The notes beneath the pieces are model-generated. The model was not told where the DNA came from. It saw nothing but the letters and a program-made list of their open reading frames with translations, and did not search any database. From positions 186,001-250,000 of the forward strand of contig NZ_QPMK01000002.1 in assembly GCF_003344785.1 (NCBI RefSeq): a stretch of 64,000 nucleotides of DNA, read 5' to 3'. This document shows positions 43,298 to 52,777 of this stretch, piece after piece. Position 1 is the first letter of the stretch, and every line of letters starts with the position of its first letter. Both the position numbers and the translations under genes were made by a program. Origin of the DNA: Thalassococcus profundi. Its GTDB lineage: Bacteria; Pseudomonadota; Alphaproteobacteria; Rhodobacterales; Rhodobacteraceae.

Positions 43298-46200
43298 GCC
43301 GGAGCCGCCGCTGCCGCCTTTTCCGCGCTGCGCTTGAGGAACAGCGAATAAAGCACCGGTGCCGCGATCAGCGTGAGGATGGTGGCAAAGGCCAGCCCGC
43401 CCATGATCGTCACCGCCATGCTGGCAAAGAACGCATCCGACAAGAGCGGGATCATCCCCAGGATCGTCGTCGCCGCCGCCAGCAGAACCGGGCGGACACG
43501 GCTGACGCAGGCATCGACCACCGCCTGGGTGAACTCCACCCCCTCGGCGCGGACAAGGTCGATTTCCTCGACGAGCACGATGCCGTTCTTGATCAGCATG
43601 CCCGACAGGCTGAGCAAGCCCAGAAGCGCCGTGAAGGTGAAGGGCAGCCCGGTGCCGAGAAGCCCGATCGCCACGCCGTTGACCGACATCGGCACCAGCA
43701 GCCAGATCACCAGCGGCTGACGGAGCCTGCCGAACAGGAAGATCGAGATCAGCACCATCACCAGGAAGCTGAGCGGCAGCTGCTGGCCAAGGCTCGCCTG
43801 CGCCTCGGTCGAATTCTCATATTCGCCGCCCCATTCGAAGCCGTAGCCCACCGGCAGGTCCATCGCCTCGACCGCGCCGCGGATCTCGGAATGCACCTGT
43901 GCGGCAGTGACATCGGCCGGGATGCCCGCCTCGACCGTGATCGTGGGCAGGCGGTCGCGGCGGTGGATCAGCGTGTCCTGCGGGACATGGCGGAATCCGT
44001 CGATGACCTGTTCGAGCGGCACAAAGGCCTCGGCGGCATCGGAATAGACCACCTGGCTGATAAGATCCGCCTCGTCCGGCTGTTCGCGCACGATGATCGG
44101 GATCAGACGCTCGCCCTCGCGGTATTCGCCGGCGCGGGTGCCGTCGGTGGCGAACTGCAGCACGTCGGCGATGTCCTGGCGTTCGATCCCCGCGGTCTGC
44201 GCCCGTTCGGTGGCAAAGATCGGCTGCATCACCAGCTCCTGCTCGCGCCAGTTGGTGCGCAGGTGGCGCAGGTTGTCGGACGCGTCGGACATGCGCGCCG
44301 CAGCCTCTTCGGCCAGCTGGCGCAGCACCACCGGATCGGGGCCGCTGAACCGCGCCGCGATGGGGGCGCCGCCGCCGGGGCCGAAGACCAGCCGTTCGGT
44401 GCGGAAGAGCCCCGCAGGCAGCGCCTCGGCGGCAAAGTCGATCAGGTCCTGCCGCAGCGCCGGGATCTCTTCGATCGTTTCGGTGCGGATGATCAGCAGG
44501 CCATAGCCCGGGTTGGCCTCTTCGGGGCCGTAGGTCAGCATGAAGCGCGTTGCGCCCTGGCCGATGAAACTGGCGACCGACACCGCGTCCTCGCGCTCGG
44601 CCAGCCACGCCTCGACCTTGGCCAGCTCGTCTGCCGTCTGGTGGATCGGCGTGCCCTGCGGCAGGGTCAGATGCGCGTAAAAGAGCGGCGTGTTCGAATT
44701 GGGAAAGAACTGCTGGCTGATCAGGCCAAAGCCGATGTAGCAGGCGACCGTCACGCCGATCAGCGCCGCCACCACAAGCAGCCGCACCCGCAGCGCACCG
44801 CGCAGGATCGCCGCATAGGCGCGGAAGAAAGACCCGCCGTAGGCGTCGTGCTGTCCGTCGCCGCTGCCGACCTTGAAGAGGTAATGCCCCAGAAGCGGCG
44901 TCGCGGTGATCGCAAGCACCCAGCTCAGCAGCAGCGAGATACCGATGACCGCGAACAGCGAGAACAGGAACTCGCCGGTGGCATCCGGGCTGAGCCCGAT
45001 GCCCGCAAAGGCCATTATGCCGATCACAGTGGCCCCCAGCAGCGGGATCTGCGTCTTGCCGCCGACGTCGTCGGCGGCATCGCGCGACTTCATCCCCTGG
45101 GCCATCTTGATCTGCATGCCCTCGGCCACGACGATGGCGTTGTCGACCAGCATGCCCATGGCGATGATCAGCGCGCCAAGCGAAATCCGCTCCATCTCGA
45201 TGGCGAAGATCGCCATGAAGAAAAGCGTCCCCACCACCGTCAGCAGCAGGGTCGTGCCCACCACCACCGCGGCGCGCCAGCCCATGGCGACGGCCAGCAC
45301 CAGCACCACGATGGCCACCGACATGGCCAGGTTCACGAGAAAGGCGTTGCTGGCCTCGTCGACGACCTCGTGCTGCTGGTAGATCGGCATAAGCTCGACC
45401 CCCACGGGGATCTCGTCCTCGAGCGCGGCCAAGCGCGCGTCGACGCGCTGGCCGACCTCGACGATGTTCTCGCTCGACAGCCCCGCCACGCCGAGCGTGA
45501 ACGCCTCCTGTCCGTTGAAGCGGATGATCTGCTGCGGATAGGCCTCGCGTTCGCGCACCACCTGGGCGATGTCGAACAGGTTCACCACCTCGCCGCCGAC
45601 GCCGATGGACAGGCCCGCGATGTCGTCGACGCTGTCGGTGCCTTCGGGCGCTTGGATGTCGATGCGGCGGCCCTCGCGTTGGACCGACCCGGCCTGACTG
45701 ACCATGTTGGCGTCGCTGACGGCCTGGGCGATGACGCCCGGCGGCACGCCAAGGTTGTAGGTCAGTGCCAGCGACGGTTCGACAAAGATCGCCTCGGGCG
45801 GCAGGCCCTGCGTTTCCACGTCGGCCACACCGTCCACGGCCAGCAGCTCGCGGCGCAGGAATGTGGCGATGCGGTGTTTCTCGGCGTCCGAAAAGCCTTC
45901 GGCGGTGATCGCGTAGAAGATGCCGAAGACGTCGCCGAAGCTGTCGTTGACCAGCGGCTCCTGCGCGCCCGCGGGCAAGTCGCGTGCGGCGTCCCGGATG
46001 CGGGCGCGCAGCTTGGTCCAGATCGCGGGCAGTTCGTCGCCGCCGAAGGTGGACTTGATCTCCACGTTGATGGTCGACAGACCGGGGCGGTTGGTGGAGC
46101 GGATCGTGTCGACCTCGCCCATCTGCTGGATCGCGGATTCCAGCGGCTCCGACACTTCGACCGCCACCTGCGCCGCAGACGCGCCGGGGTATCGGGTCAC

Positions 46201-46341
46201 AACCACGGCTTCCTTGATGGTAAAGGCCGGGTCTTCCAGCCGACCCACGTCGAAGAACCCCCAGACGCCGCCCAGCAGGCAGCCCAGCATCAGGATCCAG
46301 GTGAGCAGCGATTTCTCGATGGACGCGCGCGCGATGCCCAT
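43294..46341 (-). CDS. RND-family efflux permease (AcrB/HAE1-like)
   Basis: This is a 1015-residue inner-membrane pump with 12 helices in the RND pattern (one, large periplasmic loop, six, large loop, five). The family motif is GMLVDNAIVVAEGM in the fourth helix region (proton-relay Asp) and SLSGMLIKNGIVLVEEID near the C-terminal half. It exports hydrophobic compounds using the proton gradient. It is translated 4 bases after its adaptor. There is no outer-membrane factor gene here, so a TolC-like partner is encoded elsewhere. Substrates cannot be told. Confidence 0.93.
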   Translation of the reverse strand: MGIARASIEKSLLTWILMLGCLLGGVWGFFDVGRLEDPAFTIKEAVVVTRYPGASAAQVAVEVSEPLESAIQQMGEVDTIRSTNRPGLSTINVEIKSTFGGDELPAIWTKLRARIRDAARDLPAGAQEPLVNDSFGDVFGIFYAITAEGFSDAEKHRIATFLRRELLAVDGVADVETQGLPPEAIFVEPSLALTYNLGVPPGVIAQAVSDANMVSQAGSVQREGRRIDIQAPEGTDSVDDIAGLSIGVGGEVVNLFDIAQVVREREAYPQQIIRFNGQEAFTLGVAGLSSENIVEVGQRVDARLAALEDEIPVGVELMPIYQQHEVVDEASNAFLVNLAMSVAIVVLVLAVAMGWRAAVVVGTTLLLTVVGTLFFMAIFAIEMERISLGALIIAMGMLVDNAIVVAEGMQIKMAQGMKSRDAADDVGGKTQIPLLGATVIGIMAFAGIGLSPDATGEFLFSLFAVIGISLLLSWVLAITATPLLGHYLFKVGSGDGQHDAYGGSFFRAYAAILRGALRVRLLVVAALIGVTVACYIGFGLISQQFFPNSNTPLFYAHLTLPQGTPIHQTADELAKVEAWLAEREDAVSVASFIGQGATRFMLTYGPEEANPGYGLLIIRTETIEEIPALRQDLIDFAAEALPAGLFRTERLVFGPGGGAPIAARFSGPDPVVLRQLAEEAAARMSDASDNLRHLRTNWREQELVMQPIFATERAQTAGIERQDIADVLQFATDGTRAGEYREGERLIPIIVREQPDEADLISQVVYSDAAEAFVPLEQVIDGFRHVPQDTLIHRRDRLPTITVEAGIPADVTAAQVHSEIRGAVEAMDLPVGYGFEWGGEYENSTEAQASLGQQLPLSFLVMVLISIFLFGRLRQPLVIWLLVPMSVNGVAIGLLGTGLPFTFTALLGLLSLSGMLIKNGIVLVEEIDLVRAEGVEFTQAVVDACVSRVRPVLLAAATTILGMIPLLSDAFFASMAVTIMGGLAFATILTLIAAPVLYSLFLKRSAEKAAAAAPA

Positions 46342-46345
46342 GGGA

Positions 46346-47392
46346 TCAATCTCCGAAGCCGGTAAAGCGGCGCACCGCCTGACCGTCGCTCAGCCGGTTG
46401 GCCCCGGCGACGACGATTTCCAGCGGCTCCTGCGGCGGCTCTGCCAGGGTCAGACTGCCGTCCTCTTCGGTATTGAGCGTGACCGGCATCCGGCGAATCG
46501 TGCCGGTGTCGTCACCATTCGGCTCGAACACCATGACATAGGCCTGCCGGTCCGCCCCGAACACAACGGCCGAGGCGGGCAAGGGCACGATGGCGTCTTC
46601 GCGCGGCTGCACCGCGATCACCGTGGCCGAGGCACCGGGGATGATCGTCGGATCCGCGGAGCCGTTGTTCAGCGCCAGTGTCACCGTGTAGGTCTGCCCC
46701 ACCGACGAGGTCTGCGCCTGGAATTCGCGGATGCTCAGCGGGATCGACCCGTCGCGGCCCGGAAAGATCGCGCTCAGTTCCAGCGCGTCGGGGTCCTTCG
46801 CGCGCCGAAACAGGATTTCCGGCACGTCGATCTCGATCCGGGTTTCGGACATGTCGTGTAGGCGCACCACCGGGGTTCCGGCGCTGACGGTCGAGAAATT
46901 CGCCACCAGCCGTTCCGCCACCAGCGCGTCGAAAGGCGCTTCGAGCGTTGCGCGCTCCAGCGCCAGTTCCGCGTCGCGGACGGCGATCTGCGCCAGGTTG
47001 GCGGCGGTCTGCGCGTCTTCGAGCGACGCCTCGGACACCGCGGCGCGGCTCAGTGCCTGCTGGCGGTCCAGGCGCCGGTCGGCCTGCTGCTTTTCCAGCT
47101 GCGCCTGTTCCAGCCGCAGTTCGAACGGTTCGAGATCCAGTTGCGCAATGAGCCCGCCCGCGGTCAGCCGTTCGCCTTCGATCACCGGCAGCTCGACCAC
47201 CTGACCGGCCACCTGGAACGCCAGATCGACGGTCTGGCGCGCCACGACCTGGCCGAAGAATTCACGCTCCATGGCGTTCTGTTCGGTGGCCAGGGTCATC
47301 AGCTTGACCGGCCGCGGCGCTTGATCCTGCGCGGCGAGCGCTGCGGGAAGGCACGACAGGATGAGAAGGATCGAAAGGGCAAGACGGGTCAT
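46346..47392 (-). CDS. RND efflux periplasmic adaptor (membrane fusion protein)
   Basis: The protein is 348 residues with a signal peptide (1-22). The lipoyl/HlyD hairpin domain appears as VARQTVDLAFQVAGQVVELPVIEGERL and the helical hairpin EQAQLEKQQADRRLDRQQALS; the beta-barrel domain follows (GTPVVRLHDMSETRIEIDVPEIL). The ATG at 47392 has GGAGG 6 bases upstream; the in-frame start at 47413 is rejected. It links the RND pump to an outer-membrane channel. The spacing and shared strand show an operon with the pump gene. Confidence 0.92.
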   Translation of the reverse strand: MTRLALSILLILSCLPAALAAQDQAPRPVKLMTLATEQNAMEREFFGQVVARQTVDLAFQVAGQVVELPVIEGERLTAGGLIAQLDLEPFELRLEQAQLEKQQADRRLDRQQALSRAAVSEASLEDAQTAANLAQIAVRDAELALERATLEAPFDALVAERLVANFSTVSAGTPVVRLHDMSETRIEIDVPEILFRRAKDPDALELSAIFPGRDGSIPLSIREFQAQTSSVGQTYTVTLALNNGSADPTIIPGASATVIAVQPREDAIVPLPASAVVFGADRQAYVMVFEPNGDDTGTIRRMPVTLNTEEDGSLTLAEPPQEPLEIVVAGANRLSDGQAVRRFTGFGD

Positions 47393-47445
47393 GAACGCCT
47401 CCGGCGACACCAACCGCGCGGCACGACCCGCAGCGGCAAATTTCT

Positions 47446-47460
47446 AAACTGTTCGGTTCA
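47446..47460. promoter_or_regulatory. Imperfect palindrome in the efflux-operon promoter region
   Basis: AACTGTTCGGTT is an imperfect dyad (8 of 12 positions self-complementary) within an AT-richer stretch about 60 bases before the adaptor start, where a TetR-type operator would be expected. No regulator gene is adjacent. Low confidence because dyads of this size occur by chance. Confidence 0.3.
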
Positions 47461-47475
47461 GATTAATCACAGAAA

Positions 47476-47504
47476 GGGCAGCGGCACAAGACGTGCCGCT
47501 GCCC
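47476..47504 (-). terminator. Strong terminator hairpin after the cytochrome gene
   Basis: A perfect 12-bp stem, GGGCAGCGGCAC with GTGCCGCTGCCC (47476-47487 and 47493-47504) and a 5-base loop, is followed on the minus strand by TTTCT. It ends the aldehyde-oxidase/cytochrome transcript before the efflux promoter. Confidence 0.8.
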
Positions 47505-47530
47505 GAAATAAATGCGTTTTTTGAAAGGGT

Positions 47531-48124
47531 CTAGGCGTCAGGGCACATGGCGCCCGTGTCGATCCAGCTTTGCGTCAGCTCGCCCAGGATTTCCTGCGTT
47601 CCCGGCGCCGGGGTGCGGCCTTCGCCCGGTTCCCAACCCCAACCGACAAGCCCGTCTTCGGCCATGTGTTCATGCAACGCGGCAAGGTCCTTGCCGCCGT
47701 TGCGCTCGGGATCCTTGATCTGCGCGCAGATCTCGGCGGGCGATTTGCCGACCCAAGCCATTTCCACCGGCGCCAGCTGCCAGGGAGAATGGCCGGGAAT
47801 CGACCCTTCGCCGGTGACGAAGGCAACGTTCTCGGACCCGTGGCAGGTGGTGCAATACATGCCCGGCGCGCCGAAATCGGCCTCACCGCGGATCACCGGC
47901 GGCATGTGCGGCTGCATCTCGTCACCCTGCAGGGGGGTATCCCCGGCGGGATGACAGTTGAGACAGCGCGGATGTTCGATCACCTTCAGCATCTCTTCGA
48001 AGAGCGCGACCGACCGCGCCTCTTCCTCTGCGATGCCGTCGAATTCATCGACGGTCTTCAGGCCGTTCACGGTCTCGGCCACGGCGGGGGTGACCATCAG
48101 CATCAGGGCTATCAGAAAACGCAT
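47531..48124 (-). CDS. Di-heme cytochrome c, partner of the molybdenum oxidase
   Basis: The protein is 197 residues with a Sec signal peptide (1-16). Two heme-c motifs are visible: CLNCH (near 54-58) and CTTCH (near 91-95), and a further Cys pair lies at EICAQ and MCPDA. It begins 3 bases after the iorB-like gene, so the two are co-transcribed. It probably passes electrons from the Mo/Fe-S enzyme to the respiratory chain. Axial ligands include His residues in the CxxCH and perhaps the Met in MQPHMPP. Confidence 0.85.
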   Translation of the reverse strand: MRFLIALMLMVTPAVAETVNGLKTVDEFDGIAEEEARSVALFEEMLKVIEHPRCLNCHPAGDTPLQGDEMQPHMPPVIRGEADFGAPGMYCTTCHGSENVAFVTGEGSIPGHSPWQLAPVEMAWVGKSPAEICAQIKDPERNGGKDLAALHEHMAEDGLVGWGWEPGEGRTPAPGTQEILGELTQSWIDTGAMCPDA

Positions 48125-48127
48125 GGA

Positions 48128-50299
48128 TCACACTCCTGCCGAGGTAAAGGGAAGGCGGCGCACGGCGGTGCCTGTCAGCGCGCGCCAGGCATTGGCCACG
48201 GCGGGCGCGATGGGCGGCGTGCCCGGCTCCCCGATGCCCGTGGGGTCGGCGTCGCTCTGGATGATCGCGACCTCGACCTCGGGCATCTCGTTGATGCGCA
48301 GCATCCGGTAGGTGTCGAAATTGCGCTGCTGCACGACGCCGCCTTCGCCGAGCGTCAGCTCGTTGAAGAGCGCGGTGCCAAGGCCGTAGCCGATACCGCC
48401 TTCGATCTGCGCGCGGATGACGTTCGGGTTGACGGCAACGCCGCAATCCACCGCGACCCAGACCTTGTGCACGCGGGGCATGCCGCCCTCGTCCGACACT
48501 TCGGCGATCTGCGCGGTGTAGGTGCTGAAGCTTTCGTGCAGCGCCACGCCATAGGCGCGGTCGCCCTTGACCCGGTTGCCGTCCCAGCCGGCGATCTCGG
48601 CCACCTTTTCCAGCACGGCGCGGTCACGCCCCATGTCGGGCTTGAGCAGATCGAGCCGCCCCTGCACCGGGTCCTTGCCGGCCATCTCGAGCAACTCGTC
48701 GAGAAAGGTCTCGGTCGCATAGGCGGTGTGGGTGTGGCCCACCGACCGCCACCAGAGCACCGACACCGGGCTTTTCTGGCGCACCCAGTTCACCTTGAGC
48801 GCGGGCAGGTCGTAGGGCATCTTGGTCGATCCCTCGTAAGAGGTCGGGTCCTTCCCCTCGGAGTTGCCCTGGTCCATGAAGGTGTCGAGCATGATCGACT
48901 GGTTGACGATGGTGTTTTCCCAGCCGGTGATGTTGCCCTCTGCGTCCAGACCGCCGCGCAGGGTATGCACGGTCAGCGGGCGGTAATAGCCGCCGGTCAG
49001 GTCATCCTCGCGGGTCCAGACCAGCTTCCAGGCGCCGTCGCCGCCCGCAGCCTTCGCGATCTGCGAAACCTCGAGGCCGATCTGCGGCGAGGTCTGCGCG
49101 CGACGCCCGAAGGATCCGCCGGCAAGCATGACGTTCATCGAAACGTTCTCGGCGCCGATGCCAAGCACCTCGCCGATGGCGCCCGAGTCGATCCCGGGAA
49201 ACTGCGCCCCCATCCAGACCTCGGCCTTGCCGTCCTTGAGTTCCAGAACCGCGTCGAGCGGCTCCATCGGGGCATGGGCGAGATAAGGGAAGTGATATTC
49301 CGCCTCCAGCGTCTGCGCGGCGTCCGACAGGGCCGCGGCGCTGTCGCCCGATTCTTCGACCACGACACCCGGTTCGGATGCGGCGGCAGAGAAATCGGCC
49401 ATGATCTGGTCGGTTGTGCGGGTCTCGGCGTTGCTGGTGTCCCATTCCACCGTGAGCTTGCTGCGCCCCTTGAGCGCGGCACCGGTGGAGTTGGCATAGA
49501 CCGCGATGCCCTGCGGAATCTGCCGCACCGCGACGACGCCCGGCACTTCAAGCGCGGCGCTGTCGTCATAGCTGGTCACGGTCGCGCCGATCACCTCGGG
49601 GCGCTTGACCACGACGGTCTGCATGCCCTCGCGGGCGATATCCATGGTGAAGATCGCCTTGCCGGTGGACTTCTCCTGCGTGTCGAGCTTGGGCAGGTCC
49701 TGTCCGATCAGCTTGAACTCGGACGGGTTCTTCAGCGCCGGTTCGACCGGCACCGACTGCTGCGCGGCGGCATCGGCGAGCGATCCGAAGCTGGCGTTCT
49801 GGCCGCTGGCCTCGTGCCGGACTTCGCCATCCGAGACGGTGATCTCGCCCAGCGGCACGTCCCATTGCTCGGCCGCGGCCGCGACCAGCATGGCGCGGGC
49901 GGCGGCCCCGGCCTGACGCATCTGGGTGTAGGAATTGGCCATGGCGGTCGATCCGCCGGTGCCTTGCAGACCAAAGAAGAGATTGGCGTAAAGCTCCTGG
50001 TTGGCCGGGGCCGACACGGCGCGCATCTGGTCCCAGCGGGCGTCAAGCTCTTCGGCGACCAGGGTGGCAAGCCCGGTGTAGGGTCCCTGTCCGAACTCGA
50101 TGTGCTTGCAGATGATCGTCACGGTGTCGTCGGCGCTGATCCGGACGAATGCGTTGGGCGCAAAGGCGCCTTCGCTGACGTCATCGCGGGTCAGGACGGC
50201 GGCGGCACCGGATTGTGCCCTGGCGCCCAGGGGCAGCGACAGGCCGATCACCAGCCCCGCGCCGGTGGACAGGAATTGGCGGCGTGTTTGATGGGTCAT
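48128..50299 (-). CDS. Molybdopterin-binding aldehyde/xanthine oxidase-family large subunit (IorB-type)
   Basis: This 723-residue subunit begins with a twin-arginine signal (TRRQFL, then a hydrophobic stretch to ARAQ), so it is exported folded to the periplasm. The Mo-cofactor motif [23 protein letters not shown] matches isoquinoline 1-oxidoreductase beta-type proteins, which oxidise N-heterocycles or aldehydes. The ATG at 50299 is chosen to keep the TAT signal. It starts 4 bases after its (2Fe-2S) subunit. The real substrate is unknown; no xdhC-like maturation gene is in the window. Confidence 0.88.
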   Translation of the reverse strand: MTHQTRRQFLSTGAGLVIGLSLPLGARAQSGAAAVLTRDDVSEGAFAPNAFVRISADDTVTIICKHIEFGQGPYTGLATLVAEELDARWDQMRAVSAPANQELYANLFFGLQGTGGSTAMANSYTQMRQAGAAARAMLVAAAAEQWDVPLGEITVSDGEVRHEASGQNASFGSLADAAAQQSVPVEPALKNPSEFKLIGQDLPKLDTQEKSTGKAIFTMDIAREGMQTVVVKRPEVIGATVTSYDDSAALEVPGVVAVRQIPQGIAVYANSTGAALKGRSKLTVEWDTSNAETRTTDQIMADFSAAASEPGVVVEESGDSAAALSDAAQTLEAEYHFPYLAHAPMEPLDAVLELKDGKAEVWMGAQFPGIDSGAIGEVLGIGAENVSMNVMLAGGSFGRRAQTSPQIGLEVSQIAKAAGGDGAWKLVWTREDDLTGGYYRPLTVHTLRGGLDAEGNITGWENTIVNQSIMLDTFMDQGNSEGKDPTSYEGSTKMPYDLPALKVNWVRQKSPVSVLWWRSVGHTHTAYATETFLDELLEMAGKDPVQGRLDLLKPDMGRDRAVLEKVAEIAGWDGNRVKGDRAYGVALHESFSTYTAQIAEVSDEGGMPRVHKVWVAVDCGVAVNPNVIRAQIEGGIGYGLGTALFNELTLGEGGVVQQRNFDTYRMLRINEMPEVEVAIIQSDADPTGIGEPGTPPIAPAVANAWRALTGTAVRRLPFTSAGV

Positions 50300-50303
50300 G
50301 GGT

Positions 50304-50762
50304 TCAGCCCTCCAGAGCTGCGGCAGCGTCGTGGATCGCCTTGCGGATGCGCACGTAGGTGGCACAGCGGCAGACGTTCCCGGCCATGGCGTTGTCGATG
50401 TCTTCATCGGTGGGCTGGCGCGTCATCTGCAGCAGCGCCGCGGCGCTGACCACCTGGCCCGACTGGCACCAGCCGCATTGCGGCACGTCCAGCTTTTCCC
50501 AAGCGGCCTGCACGGCCTTCGCCTCGGGGCTGTCCATCGCCTCGATCGTCTGGATGTCGGAGCCGTCGACTGACCCGACCGGCGTCACGCAGGACCGGCG
50601 CGGCATGCCGTCGACCATCACGGTGCAGGCGCCGCATTGCGCGATGCCGCAGCCGAATTTCGTACCTGTCAGGTTCAATTCGTCCCGGATGACCCAGAGC
50701 AGCGGAATGTCATCCTCCGACTCGATGGTCACGTCCTGTCCATTCACGGTGAGTGTCGTCAT
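50304..50762 (-). CDS. (2Fe-2S)-binding small subunit of the molybdenum oxidase (IorA-type)
   Basis: The protein is 152 residues. Both Fe-S clusters are visible: plant-type ferredoxin CGIAQCGACTV near 45-55 with a fourth Cys in RRSCVTP, and the helical CGWCQSGQVVSAA and NVCRCATYVRIRKAI domain. It shuttles electrons from the Mo centre to the cytochrome. The ATG at 50762 has GGGAG about 8 bases upstream. No Tat or Sec signal is present, so it presumably hitch-hikes out with the large subunit. Confidence 0.92.
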   Translation of the reverse strand: MTTLTVNGQDVTIESEDDIPLLWVIRDELNLTGTKFGCGIAQCGACTVMVDGMPRRSCVTPVGSVDGSDIQTIEAMDSPEAKAVQAAWEKLDVPQCGWCQSGQVVSAAALLQMTRQPTDEDIDNAMAGNVCRCATYVRIRKAIHDAAAALEG

Positions 50763-51049
50763 GCTGGGTCTCCCTGGCTGTTTTGCAAGGCTAACTAGCG
50801 CGGAGACCAACAGCAGCCACCGTCAAAACGAAATGTTTTGGAAAGAGCCGGGGACGGGCGGCCGCGCATGGCCGTTTTCCGGTAACCACCCGAAGCGGGG
50901 TAGGTTCCGGTCATGCGCGGTTGACCTGACATCTACGCAAGACCGCGGCGGTTTCGGGCGCGGTAACGACCGGCGGAACGAGGGCGCGCCCGGAGCCGCA
51001 TAGCGATTCCCGCTTGTCCCAAAGCGATTGCCGCGCCAGTGTCTGGTCC

Positions 51050-52039
51050 ATGACCGCGACCATTCCACAGCCCGAGACCCTGCCAGACGGCCGTGCCGCC
51101 CTTCCGATCCGGCTGAGCGGCGGCGGGCTGTCGCTGCGGCTGTCGCCGTTCGGCGCGCGCGTGCAGGACCTGCGTATGGACGGGGTCGATCACCCGCTTG
51201 TCCTGGGCAGCGACCATCTGGCCCCTTACGTAGGTGACATGATCTATCACGGCGCGCTGGTCGGACGGTTCGCCAACCGGATCGCGGATGGCCGCTTCAC
51301 GCTCGATGGCAGGAATCACCTCACCGACCGCAACGAAGGCGGCGCCACCACGCTGCACGGCGGCAGCGAAGGGAGCGCCGCGCAACTCTGGACCGTGGAG
51401 GCGCAGAGCGAGAGCAGCGCCACCCTGACCCTGCGGATGCCGGACGGGCACATGGGCTTTCCCGGCACGCTCGATGTCCGTGTCGTGCACAGCCTGCCCG
51501 GCGACGGCACGCTGGCCATCGAGATCACCGCTACGACAGACGCGCCGACGCCCTGCAATTTCGCCCACCACGGCTATTTCGCGCTCGACGGCGGCGATGA
51601 CGTGACGACCCAGACCCTGCGTATCGACGCCGACCGTTACCTGCCGGTCGACGCGCGGATGATTCCCCTGCCCGAGGCCCCGGCGCCGGTCGACGGCACG
51701 CGGTTCGATTTCCGTACGCCGCGCCCGATCGGCGACGCCGGGATCGACCACAACTTCTGCCTGAACGGCAGCGGGATGCGGCGGGTGCTGCGGCTCGAGG
51801 CGGTGAACGGCCTGAGCCTCGATGTCGAGACCGACCAGCCCGGCCTGCAGGTCTACGACGCCCGCAACCAGGAGCCGATCCTCGGGCTGGACGGCCGCCG
51901 CTATGGGCCTTTCGCGGGATTGGCGCTGGAAACGCAAGCCTGGCCCGATGCGCCCAACCGCGCGGATTTCCCCGATGCCATCCTTCGCCCGGGCGAGACC
52001 TACCGCCACCGCGTCAGCTATATCTTCGCCCGCGGCTGA
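51050..52039 (+). CDS. galM: Aldose 1-epimerase (galactose mutarotase)
   Basis: This interconverts alpha and beta anomers of hexoses. It is 329 residues. Catalytic features are the substrate-binding Asn/Arg in [10 protein letters not shown], the His of [10 protein letters not shown] and the Asp of [11 protein letters not shown]; the C-terminal Glu lies in [12 protein letters not shown]. The ATG at 51050 is chosen over a TTG at 51014. It is followed by the rimP leader, and is isolated from other sugar genes. GalM versus broader aldose epimerase (YeaD-like) is uncertain, but the motifs favour GalM. Confidence 0.88.
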   Translation: MTATIPQPETLPDGRAALPIRLSGGGLSLRLSPFGARVQDLRMDGVDHPLVLGSDHLAPYVGDMIYHGALVGRFANRIADGRFTLDGRNHLTDRNEGGATTLHGGSEGSAAQLWTVEAQSESSATLTLRMPDGHMGFPGTLDVRVVHSLPGDGTLAIEITATTDAPTPCNFAHHGYFALDGGDDVTTQTLRIDADRYLPVDARMIPLPEAPAPVDGTRFDFRTPRPIGDAGIDHNFCLNGSGMRRVLRLEAVNGLSLDVETDQPGLQVYDARNQEPILGLDGRRYGPFAGLALETQAWPDAPNRADFPDAILRPGETYRHRVSYIFARG

Positions 52040-52098
52040 CCCGGCGCGACGCATTCCCCTTGCAGTTTCCCGGACCGAGGCGTATATCCCGCCCAACA

Positions 52099-52167
52099 GC
52101 GGCGCGTCGGGGTCCACACCCGAGGCTCCACCGGGAAACATCGACGGGCCGCAGCGCCCGTTTTTTT
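52099..52167 (+). promoter_or_regulatory. Candidate rimP-leader attenuator (terminator with competing pairing)
   Basis: A terminator hairpin ACGGGC (52144-52149)/GCCCGT (52156-52161) followed by a T-run lies 35 bases before the rimP ATG. Upstream, GCGGC (52099-52103) and GTC (52106-52108) can pair with GCCGC (52148-52152) and GAC (52143-52145), which overlaps the terminator's left arm: an alternative fold that would block it. A smaller stem TCGGG/CCCGA (52107-52123) sits between. rimP leaders with attenuation are described in other proteobacteria. Confidence 0.6.
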
Positions 52168-52202
52168 GTGCCCGATCACACCGAACCGAAGACCAGAGGC
52201 TT

Positions 52203-52772
52203 ATGACCGACCTGATCGCCAAATCCGCCATGGACCGCCGCCTGGCCGAGATCGTCACCCCCGTCATCGAGGACATGGGGTTCGAACTGGTGCGCATCCG
52301 CCTGATGGGCGGCAACACGCCCACGCTTCAGATCATGGCCGAACGCACCGAGGGCGGCATCGAAGTCGATGAATGTGCCGATATCTCCAACGCCGTGAGC
52401 GCGGTTCTGGATGTCGAAGACCCGATCCTCGATGCCTACACGCTCGAGGTGTCGAGCCCCGGCATCGACCGCCCGCTGACCCGGCTCAAGGATTTTGACA
52501 CCTTCGAAGGCTACGAGGCGAAGCTGGAAACGGCAGAGCTGATCGACGGGCGCAAGCGCTTCAAGGGTGAACTGGCCGGTGTCGAGGGCAGTGAAGTGCT
52601 GATCAACATCGCCGAGGGCACGGTCGGGCTGCAGTTCGACTGGCTGACCGAGGCCAAGCTGGTGCTGACCGACGAGCTGATCAAGGAAATGCTCCGCGCG
52701 CGGAAGGCCGCCGCGGTGGACGAAACCAAGTATGACGCGATCGAGGCCGACGACGGCCCCCAGGAGGAGTAA
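52203..52772 (+). CDS. rimP: Ribosome maturation factor RimP
   Basis: RimP assists 30S subunit maturation. It is 189 residues: an N-terminal RimP domain (about 12-85) with [27 protein letters not shown] and an RNA-binding Sm-like C-terminal domain (about 90-160), including [18 protein letters not shown], the family signature. AGAGG precedes the ATG. It is the first gene of the conserved rimP-nusA-ylxR-infB operon and is preceded by an attenuator-like leader. The C-terminal acidic tail (DDGPQEE) is usual. Confidence 0.96.
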   Translation: MTDLIAKSAMDRRLAEIVTPVIEDMGFELVRIRLMGGNTPTLQIMAERTEGGIEVDECADISNAVSAVLDVEDPILDAYTLEVSSPGIDRPLTRLKDFDTFEGYEAKLETAELIDGRKRFKGELAGVEGSEVLINIAEGTVGLQFDWLTEAKLVLTDELIKEMLRARKAAAVDETKYDAIEADDGPQEE

Positions 52773-52777
52773 GACAG

